Positions 1 to 7,900 of a stretch of 64,000 bases of DNA are shown here, in pieces; position 1 is the first letter of the stretch; the number at the start of each line of letters is the position of its first letter. This stretch comes from Thermosynechococcus sp. Lineage in GTDB: Bacteria > Cyanobacteriota > Cyanobacteriia > Thermosynechococcales > Thermosynechococcaceae. The notes beneath the pieces are model-generated. The model did no database searches and was not told the origin of the DNA. It was given only the letters and a program-made list of their open reading frames with translations. A program made the position numbers and the translations under genes. The stretch is from the NCBI RefSeq assembly GCF_025999095.1, contig NZ_AP024678.1:837527-901526 (forward strand), read 5' to 3'.

Positions 1-890
1 CGTGCCCGAAATACAGGGATAAAGTGGCTAAAGGGCAACTCAACCGTGATCCACTGATCGGCCGCCGTATCAAAAGAGATGGCATAGCCGACGCCATCCC
101 AAGCGGGGTCACTGCGTAGGAAAAATTTATAGCGCTGGCCATCGCCGCGAACCCGGAGTTGAATGCCCGTGCATCCTTGCAAATTGAGAGGTGGGGTGAG
201 GTTGCGGGTGCGAATCGAGACAAAGCCCCCAGAATTTTCCGTAGAAACCACCCCTGTGAAGAGAGCACTGTGATCCTTGAGGTAAAACTGGCTGGCACTG
301 ACGCCGCCCATGACCACATCATCAAGGGCACCCCAAACTTCCTTCAGAGGCGGCGTGGGATAGCGATAGTCAAAGAGAGGATAGGTGTTGGGTTGACTTT
401 GAAAATAGGGTTGGGCACGTTCCAACAAATGCCGCATCCCCTCAAATTCAACGGCCTCTGGGCTAGCACCGGCAATTTCAAGGCCCGGAGGTGGCGCCTT
501 GGGATTGGACTGTACCTTTGCCCCGACACAGTTGATCACCGCTCGACTCCCCTGCAGGAGATCGGTAGGCAGGGGCTGAGTCACATCGGCAATGACGATC
601 TCTAAAAAGGGGTCTGGGGGAAGCACACTTTCAGCCTTGGCGCGATCGCGCACGACTGCCCGCACAGCATAGCCTTGACCCAAGAGGGTTTTCACCACTG
701 CTTGACCGGTTCGACCCGTTGCCCCCATAACCACCACCAGGCCACTGCCCCGATAGGCGGGCGGCTTGAAGAGATCCGGTAAAAGGGGCGACAGCACGGG
801 GCGCAGGGGCTCCAGCGTTCCTACAAAAGGTAAGGTTTGAAAAAAGCGCAGTGTATCGAGAAAGCGACCAAGTTCCCAGTTATTTGCCAT
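1..890 (-). CDS. NmrA-like NAD(P)-binding protein with CIA30 domain (C-terminus cut by window edge)
   Basis: The start is ATG at 888-890; the frame stays open to base 1, so the C-terminus is missing. Residues 51-62 form a Rossmann beta-strand and glycine loop (LVVVMGATGRTG), as in atypical short-chain dehydrogenases. After about residue 160 the sequence (VWGALDDVVMGGVS, then FTGVVSTENSGGF) matches the CIA30 fold. This NmrA-plus-CIA30 arrangement is that of plant HCF173, which helps psbA translation, and of its cyanobacterial relatives. Whether this protein does the same is inference, although psb34 lies two genes upstream in the same run. The start overlaps the end of tsaB by 11 bases, suggesting coupled translation. 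Family is fairly sure, function is not. Confidence 0.8.
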   Translation of the reverse strand, partial: MANNWELGRFLDTLRFFQTLPFVGTLEPLRPVLSPLLPDLFKPPAYRGSGLVVVMGATGRTGQAVVKTLLGQGYAVRAVVRDRAKAESVLPPDPFLEIVIADVTQPLPTDLLQGSRAVINCVGAKVQSNPKAPPPGLEIAGASPEAVEFEGMRHLLERAQPYFQSQPNTYPLFDYRYPTPPLKEVWGALDDVVMGGVSASQFYLKDHSALFTGVVSTENSGGFVSIRTRNLTPPLNLQGCTGIQLRVRGDGQRYKFFLRSDPAWDGVGYAISFDTAADQWITVELPFSHFIPVFRA

Positions 891-1497
891 AGAGGGGCAC
901 CACGCTTGACCAGTGGGGAAATGTTTCCCCTGCCCTTAGTGTATCGTGCCACTGTTGGGCTGCCCATGTCAGCAAAGCCCGGCCATAGTCGCTGGAATGG
1001 GGAGGGCTCAGGTGTTTGGAGGGATGGGGCCAAGTGGCTAGGAGCGCCTCTGCCTCGCTGTCTGTGACCAGGCGATCGCCCCAAAGAGCGTGGAGACACC
1101 CTCCCTGATAGCGATAAATGCCAAGGTATTGATGCCCCTGCTGGGCGCGGCGTGACACGATCCCATCCTCCTCTAGGAGTGCGTTACGATAGTGCCAGGC
1201 CATTGTGCCCAGGCTAGACAGACCCAAAAGGGGGACTTCCAATTGTTGGGCCAGTATGCGGGCAGTGACTACCCCCAACCGCGTTCCCGTAAAGCTGCCC
1301 GGACCACAGCCAATGGCGATCGCCCCCAGTTTAGCCCAAGTGTAACGACCCATGAGTTCCCCAAGGCAGGGGTGAAGTTGGCTGGCCAGTTCTCGACCCA
1401 AGGGCCATGTTTTCACCTCCAGCAGTTGAGCCGCCTCCAGATCATAAAGACCAGCCACCAGTGTGGCATCACTCGTATCAAAGCCAAGACAAAGCAG
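880..1497 (-). CDS. tsaB: tRNA threonylcarbamoyladenosine biosynthesis protein TsaB, probable CTG start
   Basis: TsaB is the inactive kinase-fold partner of TsaD in making t6A37 on ANN-decoding tRNAs. The motif IAIGCGPGSFTGTRLG is the family signature. The family N-terminus (a strand then DTS) is visible here as LCLGFDTSDATLVAGLYD, but no ATG, GTG or TTG lies in frame before it. The frame is closed upstream by TGA at 1504-1506. The only plausible initiator is CTG at 1495-1497, with GGAG at 1507-1510 nine bases before it. A GTG at 1456-1458 would give 192 residues and delete the first strand. The CTG lies one base after the psb34 stop, so translation may be coupled to psb34. Identity is good; the start is inferred. 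Confidence 0.85.
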   Translation of the reverse strand: MLCLGFDTSDATLVAGLYDLEAAQLLEVKTWPLGRELASQLHPCLGELMGRYTWAKLGAIAIGCGPGSFTGTRLGVVTARILAQQLEVPLLGLSSLGTMAWHYRNALLEEDGIVSRRAQQGHQYLGIYRYQGGCLHALWGDRLVTDSEAEALLATWPHPSKHLSPPHSSDYGRALLTWAAQQWHDTLRAGETFPHWSSVVPLYGK

Positions 1498-1498
1498 A

Positions 1499-1669
1499 TT
1501 AGCTCACTCCGATAGCGATCGCCACCAAGCCAGCCACTAAGAGCAATCCACCCCCAACCAACAGGGCTGCCCGTACTTTTTGCTGAGGTGTCCAAGGCTG
1601 CGCTTGATAGACCTTGGGTTCAATAGCAAAGTTGTTGAGGCGACCGCCCTCATCGGTGGTATAGCGCAT
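1499..1669 (-). CDS. psb34: photosystem II assembly protein Psb34
   Basis: This 56-residue single-span protein starts MRYTTDEGGRLNNFAIEP and ends with a hydrophobic helix (ALLVGGGLLLVAGLVAIAIG). I recognise it as Psb34, a small protein found on CP47 in an intermediate of photosystem II assembly in Thermosynechococcus; close relatives are annotated as conserved hypothetical in other cyanobacteria. The ATG at 1667-1669 is preferred over an upstream TTG because GAGG lies nine bases before it and inside the longer frame. The N-terminal half should face the cytoplasm and the helix sit in the thylakoid membrane. It lies between the glycosyltransferase and tsaB in a closely spaced minus-strand run. 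Confidence 0.85.
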   Translation of the reverse strand: MRYTTDEGGRLNNFAIEPKVYQAQPWTPQQKVRAALLVGGGLLLVAGLVAIAIGVS

Positions 1670-1702
1670 CGAAACAAACCTCAATTCAGCGTTACAGTGC
1701 CG

Positions 1703-2878
1703 CTATTTTAACAAGCGAGCTTTAGGACTCTTGAGAATCCTTAACAATTTCTTGCAATTGACCATGGCGATCCAGACCCGCAACCAGCGACCGCGCCAGT
1801 AGATGCGATTGCCAAAACAGCCCCCCAGCCAAATCAGGAAACTCATCACATCCCGCAGGGGCAATAGCCACAACCAGAGCAACAGCCGCGGCGTGCCCAT
1901 CAAAAGAATGCTGATCACGGCCTGCAACCAGCGAATCCCCTGCACCGTCAAAAAGAGCCCTAAGGTCCAAGGTGCCGGAAACAGACCCCACAGCAGGGCA
2001 CTATAGACAGTGCCAAACATCAACACCATGCCAAAATACTGGTTGCCCCGATTGACACGAATACTGCGAGACCAGCGCAGTTCCCGTTGGATGGCTTGGC
2101 GCAAGGACTCATGGCCGCAGTCGTTGTCAAGAATATAGGTAGATAACTCCACGCGGTACCCCGCCCGCCAAGCCGCATATCCCAATTGATAATCTTCACC
2201 AACACGATTGAGGGCAATCTCAAAACCGCCAATTTTTTCTAGAACCTCCCGCCGCAGTAGCACGGTGGGTCCAATGGCAAAACGCAGTCCCCCATCCAGG
2301 CGCCGCGCAACGAGCACACTAGGGATAAAGTCTAAACACCGCCCGAGGGCGATAAAGGCGGCTCCTAACCTTTGGGGCTGGTGATCGATGTAACCGCAGG
2401 TAACGACTCCCACCTGCGGATCCGCTAACGGTTGGGTGAGGGTGGCTAGGTAATTGGACCCCACCCGCACGTCACTATCTGTTTCCACAACCACGCCATA
2501 GCGCGCATGGGCAAATAATTGCGATACGTTGCTGGTCTTTAGGTTGATGCCACGAATTTGGTTACAAAGATACCAACGGGCACGGTGGGGATAGGTTTGG
2601 CAAATTGCCTGCAGGACGGGTATGGCAGGATCATTGGCGTTTTGGACACCAAAGAGAACTTCGTAAATGGGGTAGTTTTGCTCACACAGCGAGGACCAAT
2701 TTTGCCATGCCCTTGCCTCTAAGCCACACACAGGTACCAAGATCGAGACTGCCGGTAACATTTCTAGGGAGGCAGTTCTCTGCTTTGTGAAAAATTGCCA
2801 AGTGAGGGCCCCTGCAACAAGGTAGAAAAGGGCTCCTGTGCAGCTCAATAGGGTCAGGAGAACAAGCACGGGATTCAT
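1703..2878 (-). CDS. family 2 glycosyltransferase, ceramide glucosyltransferase/HpnI-like membrane type
   Basis: The protein has 391 residues. An N-terminal membrane helix (residues 1-30) is followed by a GT-A domain: [14 protein letters not shown], a [11 protein letters not shown] segment holding the DxD-like metal site, [15 protein letters not shown] and the [10 protein letters not shown] segment (a Q/RxxRW-type motif). Three hydrophobic segments close the C-terminus. The pattern is that of ceramide glucosyltransferase and HpnI, which put a sugar on a lipid; the acceptor here is unknown, a hopanoid or glycolipid being possible. The ATG overlaps the thiG TGA by four bases (ATGA), so it is probably translated with thiG, although no shared pathway is evident. 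Confidence 0.8.
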   Translation of the reverse strand: MNPVLVLLTLLSCTGALFYLVAGALTWQFFTKQRTASLEMLPAVSILVPVCGLEARAWQNWSSLCEQNYPIYEVLFGVQNANDPAIPVLQAICQTYPHRARWYLCNQIRGINLKTSNVSQLFAHARYGVVVETDSDVRVGSNYLATLTQPLADPQVGVVTCGYIDHQPQRLGAAFIALGRCLDFIPSVLVARRLDGGLRFAIGPTVLLRREVLEKIGGFEIALNRVGEDYQLGYAAWRAGYRVELSTYILDNDCGHESLRQAIQRELRWSRSIRVNRGNQYFGMVLMFGTVYSALLWGLFPAPWTLGLFLTVQGIRWLQAVISILLMGTPRLLLWLWLLPLRDVMSFLIWLGGCFGNRIYWRGRWLRVWIAMVNCKKLLRILKSPKARLLK

Positions 2879-3708
2879 GGCCCAGCCGTAATCGTGCCAC
2901 TTAGGGGTGAACTGGCGCTGGCATAGGCTTTGATGGGAATGCGACCCGCTAAGTAGGCAAGGCGGCCGGCAGTTGTGGCGAGGGCCATCGCTTTGGCCAT
3001 TGCCGGCGCATTTCCCGCTTGGGCGATCGCCGTATTAATCAACAGGGCGTCGGCTCCCAATTCCATGGCAGCGGCAGCCTCACTGGGCGTGCCAATCCCC
3101 GCATCCACAACCACGGGCACGGTTGCCTGCTCAATAATGATTTGAATATTAGCAGCATTGCGTAAACCTTGCCCTGAGCCAATGGGGGAAGCCAAAGGCA
3201 TGACGGTGACACAGCCCACTTCCTCAAGGCGTTTAGCCAGCAGGGGATCCGCATTGATGTAGGGAAGAACCGCAAACCCTTCTTTGACCAGTTGCTCAGC
3301 TGCCGCCAAGGTGCCAAAGGGATCAGGCAACAAATACTTGGGATCGGGAATCACCTCAAGTTTGACAAAGTTATTGTCTTCTTGACCCAAGAGCTTAGCC
3401 ATTTCTCGGCCTAAACGGGCAACGCGAATCGCCTCCTCAGCGGTTTGACAGCCAGCGGTGTTGGGCAGTAGCCAGATTTTACTCCAGTCAAGGGCATCCA
3501 CCAGCCCTTCGTGACCCGGGGCGTTGGTTTGAACGCGACGTACGGCTACTGTCACAATTTCGCAACCGCTTGCGGCAACACTGGCCTGTAGATCTGCAAT
3601 GGAACGATACTTACCCGTACCGGTCATCAGGCGTGAACGAAACTGCCGCCCAGCGATCGTGAGCGGGGCATCTTCAATCAACAGCTCGGGGGGAGGCGCA
3701 GTCACCAT
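2875..3708 (-). CDS. thiG: thiazole synthase ThiG
   Basis: ThiG makes the thiazole phosphate half of thiamine from deoxyxylulose 5-phosphate, dehydroglycine and the ThiS thiocarboxylate. At 277 residues it has the family length. Visible family features are [12 protein letters not shown] near residue 24, EIVTVAVRR, the Schiff-base lysine in [29 protein letters not shown] and [21 protein letters not shown] at the phosphate-binding end of the TIM barrel. The ATG at 3706-3708 is the first in frame after a short intergenic gap. The last bases overlap the glycosyltransferase start. thiS and thiO are not in the window. Confidence 0.95.
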   Translation of the reverse strand: MVTAPPPELLIEDAPLTIAGRQFRSRLMTGTGKYRSIADLQASVAASGCEIVTVAVRRVQTNAPGHEGLVDALDWSKIWLLPNTAGCQTAEEAIRVARLGREMAKLLGQEDNNFVKLEVIPDPKYLLPDPFGTLAAAEQLVKEGFAVLPYINADPLLAKRLEEVGCVTVMPLASPIGSGQGLRNAANIQIIIEQATVPVVVDAGIGTPSEAAAAMELGADALLINTAIAQAGNAPAMAKAMALATTAGRLAYLAGRIPIKAYASASSPLSGTITAGP

Positions 3709-3841
3709 GATGTACTTGTGAAACAGAAAGCACTAGGGTTTGCCTTTCTACGATATCAGGGTTACGCTCTTTGCTGCTGTGACCTTGGAAAACTTGTGGC
3801 ATTATAGAGGCACCATAACTACAGGAGTGCAACATTGGTGC

Positions 3842-4294
3842 ATGGCACATATTGGCAACAATGCCGCCATTCAGGCTGCCGATCGCCTGCTACGTCAATA
3901 TGGGTTTGATTTGGATGGTTCCTCAGTTGAAGTTATCTTAGATCGCTGGTTGCGCCATTTTCCTCCCCGCTGGATTCGCCTTGCACTCATTGAAGCCCTT
4001 TATCTGGGGCGCTATAAGGCCATTTCTGTAGAGCAAATTTTAGAGCTGTGGCAACGGCGTGAGCAACCAATTTATCACTTCAACAGTGAGTTTGAAGCCA
4101 TTATCTGCCAGTCATTGCCTATTAGTGTCCCCGAACCTACTTCCGCTCCCCTTTCAGAGACACCCAGCAAAACAAGAATCAGTGAATTTCACCCTGATTC
4201 AGCCTCTGAGCCATTTGTTACCAAGTTAACCAGTATTGTGCGGCAGTGGCAGTCCCAAGACTTCCTGGTGGAGCAGGGCGATCGCTCCTCCTAG
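3842..4294 (+). CDS. conserved hypothetical protein
   Basis: The preferred start is ATG 3842 (MAHIGNNAAIQAADRLLRQ), giving 150 residues; an in-frame ATG-less extension reaches back to about 3740 but reads like non-coding sequence. AGGAG at 3823-3827 is 14 bases before this ATG, so the exact start is not settled. The first 95 residues are helical with a basic, aromatic patch (WLRHFPPRWIRLALIEALYLGRYKAISVEQILELW), and the rest is a low-complexity serine, proline and threonine tail. It resembles small cyanobacterial proteins of unknown role. It is transcribed away from thiG and in the same direction as ribH. I cannot assign a function. Confidence 0.65.
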   Translation: MAHIGNNAAIQAADRLLRQYGFDLDGSSVEVILDRWLRHFPPRWIRLALIEALYLGRYKAISVEQILELWQRREQPIYHFNSEFEAIICQSLPISVPEPTSAPLSETPSKTRISEFHPDSASEPFVTKLTSIVRQWQSQDFLVEQGDRSS

Positions 4295-4341
4295 GCCATT
4301 GCAGGTTATACTCTTTTGGGTAAGACTTGGCACCTCCACCT

Positions 4342-4878
4342 ATGGCTGTGTTTGAAGGCACCTATCAAGTTCTGGGAACGCCTCGCTTTGGCATTGTAAT
4401 TTCCCGCTTCAATGACCTAATTACGACCAAGCTGCTAGAGGGTTGCCAAGATTGTCTGCGTCGTCATGGCGTTGATCCCAGTCCCCATGGTTCTCAAGTG
4501 GACTATGCTTGGGTACCCGGTAGTTTTGAAATTCCCCTTGTGGCAGCTCAACTGGCCGCTAGTCGTCGCTATGCTGCTATCATTTGTCTAGGGGCCGTCA
4601 TCCGTGGCCAAACCCCCCACTTTGACTATGTGGCTGCGGAAGTCACCAAAGGCATTGCCGCTGCCTCCATGCAAACGGGGGTGCCCATTATCTACGGCAT
4701 TCTCACCACCGACACCATGCAGCAGGCCCTTGAGCGAGCAGGTATTAAAAGCAATAAAGGCTGGGAATATGCCCTCAATGCCTTGGAAATGGCAAACCTG
4801 ATGCAAACCCTCGCCAGCGCCATCAATCCACCAACAACCAAACTCAGCCCCAGTGCTCGTGTTCTCACGGATGGGTAA
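4342..4878 (+). CDS. ribH: 6,7-dimethyl-8-ribityllumazine synthase
   Basis: RibH condenses 5-amino-6-ribitylaminouracil with dihydroxybutanone phosphate in the penultimate step of riboflavin synthesis and forms large icosahedral or pentameric shells. Family motifs are [41 protein letters not shown] (with the catalytic-region histidine) and [14 protein letters not shown] lysine-rich patch (KSNKGWEYA) follows as expected. ATG 4342 fits the family N-terminus; a TTG at 4327 would add five residues. The C-terminus has about 20 extra residues beyond the usual helix, low in complexity. It ends 34 bases from the convergent CHAT gene. Confidence 0.95.
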   Translation: MAVFEGTYQVLGTPRFGIVISRFNDLITTKLLEGCQDCLRRHGVDPSPHGSQVDYAWVPGSFEIPLVAAQLAASRRYAAIICLGAVIRGQTPHFDYVAAEVTKGIAAASMQTGVPIIYGILTTDTMQQALERAGIKSNKGWEYALNALEMANLMQTLASAINPPTTKLSPSARVLTDG

Positions 4879-4912
4879 TCCCAAACGGTGAAGCAGAAAT
4901 TGTCTTCTAGAG

Positions 4913-7900
4913 CTACCAAGGGCTACCAATCATCGTAAACCCTGCCCAAAAGTATGGATGAGAAAGTAGACGCCTACCTCCAGTTTGAACTTCTTGGGGC
5001 AAAGGAATCGAAAGCCCTCCCTGCAGTCCAGCACTGCGCAGATGATTCTCCTCAATCACAACCTGCCGGTGGATCATGGCAAGCTGGGCCTGTCGCAGGG
5101 CCTCTGCTTTAATCGGAGCAGTTCTCAACTGGCCATAAAATGCCGTCATCAAGGCCAGTGTCCCTTCATCACTGACATACCAAAGGCTGGCCACAGAACT
5201 CTTCACCCCCGCTTGCAGCGACAGTCCGGCAAACCCAAGTTCTGCGTTGATATCTCCTACCGCTGTGCGACAGGCACTCAGGGTCATGAGCTCTGTGGGT
5301 GGCCGGAATAAACGCAACTGCCGTAATTGAGCCATTGAAAGCTGCCTATCCCAAAACTGAATATAAGAATTTTGTGGCTTACCTGGATTAAATTCAGCAT
5401 GGGTCGCCAGATGCAGGATAGGGTAGAGACTGCGCCGCCGCTGGCTTTCCAGGTTTGAGACCGTAAAAGCTTCATTGAGGAATACTTGCCCTTGACCTAC
5501 CACTTGAGTAATTGTTTGTAGCTCGATAGGAGCTGCTGGCAAAGGACTTTGATCTGTGAACTTGGAGGCGCCCATTGCCAATACCGAGGCGTTTTGCAAC
5601 GGCTGGTAGCGGGTATCCACCAAGTTGATACTGGGAATGAGAGCCAGGTTATAGCGTTCCACTAGAAACTGACCATTACGACCTATTGGACTATCACTAA
5701 CTGTCGAGGAAATAAGATTTGACCCTGTGTGCAAAGCAGCCAGCGGCATAGTCCGTAACCCCTCATCAAGGGCAAAAACCAGCGTATTAATGCCTCGTGC
5801 TTGCAACTCAGGATCAACACTACCCATGATCCATTGGTAGAGCTGCTGCGCGAAGGGTAGATAGGATTCGCTATTGGTTTTTCTTGGATCTCGCACCTCT
5901 TGGTTAAAGGCAGCAATGACGCGACGCACTGTTTCTTGGGGCACTTGAACGGGTTGATAAATAGGTTCCCCTTGAGGTGTAATGATGAAAATATCTAACT
6001 GTTTAGGTCGCCAAAAGACATAGCTTAGCGCAGGTTTTTGACCTGTTTCTTGAGCTATACGCCCCAATAATTCTTTGATTTGATCAATATCAAAGAACTG
6101 TAGTCCCCCTTGGCCAGGAGTACTCAAAAATTCACCAAAGTACTCACTAAACTCAAAGGAATAAAGCTGCTGAAGCAGTTTGATAGCACTGTTGTAATCT
6201 CCCTGATCAAAAGCGGCACTGATTTGCTGACGGATGGTATCAACTCCGGGGAAGTAAACGACTTGAGCAGTATTCTGGGGCAGTTGAGTGCTTTGTATCT
6301 CCTGGCCAAGTAAAATTTGACCTAGATCTTCTTGAATTTGGGATTCTGGAGGTACTGGTGGGGGTGTGGGTGTTTCCGAGGGTGGGGATTCTGGAGGTAC
6401 TGGTGGGGGTGCCTGAGAAACTCGATAGAGAAAACCAGAACCAGAAAATAGAGCAGGCTGAGGATAGGTGGCGTTGAATTGCTCTGAACCCGTGAGGCCG
6501 CCCTTGATATTAAGATTCGGGTCAGTTGAATAAACTAGCCAGCGACCGTTGGGGGTACTGAAGACATTTGGACCATAGTTGTTAATAAAGTTCTCTTGCG
6601 CAACAAGGACAATCGCATCCCCGGTCCCAACAGCAGAAATTGGCGCATTGAGAACAATATCGCCTGCTAATGTTTGCAGAAAAACATTGCGCGCTGTAAT
6701 GCCCGTTGGGTTAACACTGCCAACGGTAAGGGAGCCGTTATTAACGAATCGAAGATCCCCAGAACTGTTCAACTGAGCAGCAAGTGTGCCCACTTGGTTA
6801 TCGGGGTTAGTTAGAGTTGCACTGCCATTTTGTAGGAGCAAGCCCAAGCTGCCGGATCGGATAGGCGCGCTCTGGGTTAGATCACCACTGGCTAAGTTAA
6901 GGATTAAGGTATTGCCATTTGTGTTGATACCAGTAGTGAGACCATTGACACCATTGTTGAAACTGACGATACCTAGAGCGCCTTGATTACTCAAGTTCAC
7001 ATTGCCAGTGACATTTCCTGAGAGTGCCTGAAAGTCATTGTTGGCATTGTTGAGGGTGAAAGGTCCCTGTCCGAGGAGTTGGAGTGTTCCCCCAGAAATG
7101 GCATGGCTCCCCTGAGTAACGCCGCCACCGCTATTGAGTGTCAGATTACGACCATTGAGATTCGTCGCGCCAGAGCCATTGAAACGAATACCTTGGGAGC
7201 CTGGCGCAGGAGTTTGTAGGGCAAGATTGTAGTTGAGGCTGAAGGGGCGAACATCAATCAAACCAGTACCACTAGGGTGACCGATGGTAATTAATGAGAA
7301 GCCACCGGTGATTCCGTTGAGGAGAAACTGATTAACGATTAAGTCACCCGTCGCACCATCGCCAAGGCCAACAGGGGTAGCGGCATCAATCGGTTGAAAG
7401 ATAAGGCGGCCTGCTCCGCCACTGTAGATATTTAGATTTAGATCATCTAGGTCACTAGAGACGTCAATCCCCCCTTGGGCTGCTAATGTAAGCACGCCAT
7501 CTCGAACAGCTAGTGTCAGCCAGCCAGAGCCCTGCATGACCAGACCCTCATTACCACCCGTGCCGCGACCTTCAATGAGGATATTGCCATTGCCAGCCGT
7601 TGTGATTTCGGCAGGGTAGCTGGTATCAGTTGCTGCTTCTAAAAGAAAACCAACCCCGCCGGATTCGCCCCCTGTGCCCCTAAGGATGATGTTACCGCTC
7701 TCACTGTTAATGGATGTAGAGTAACTCCGAATACCGATACCCTCGTAATTCGCACCGCCAGTACCTGTAAGGGTAATATTCCCTGTCGTGGTTTGAATTT
7801 GTGACTCTTCAAGATAGATGCCAAAGTTGGAAAATACTTCAGAGCCTAAGCCGCCGCCCGTGCCGGTCAAGGTAAGATTGCCAGCCTCGGCCCTGATTGA

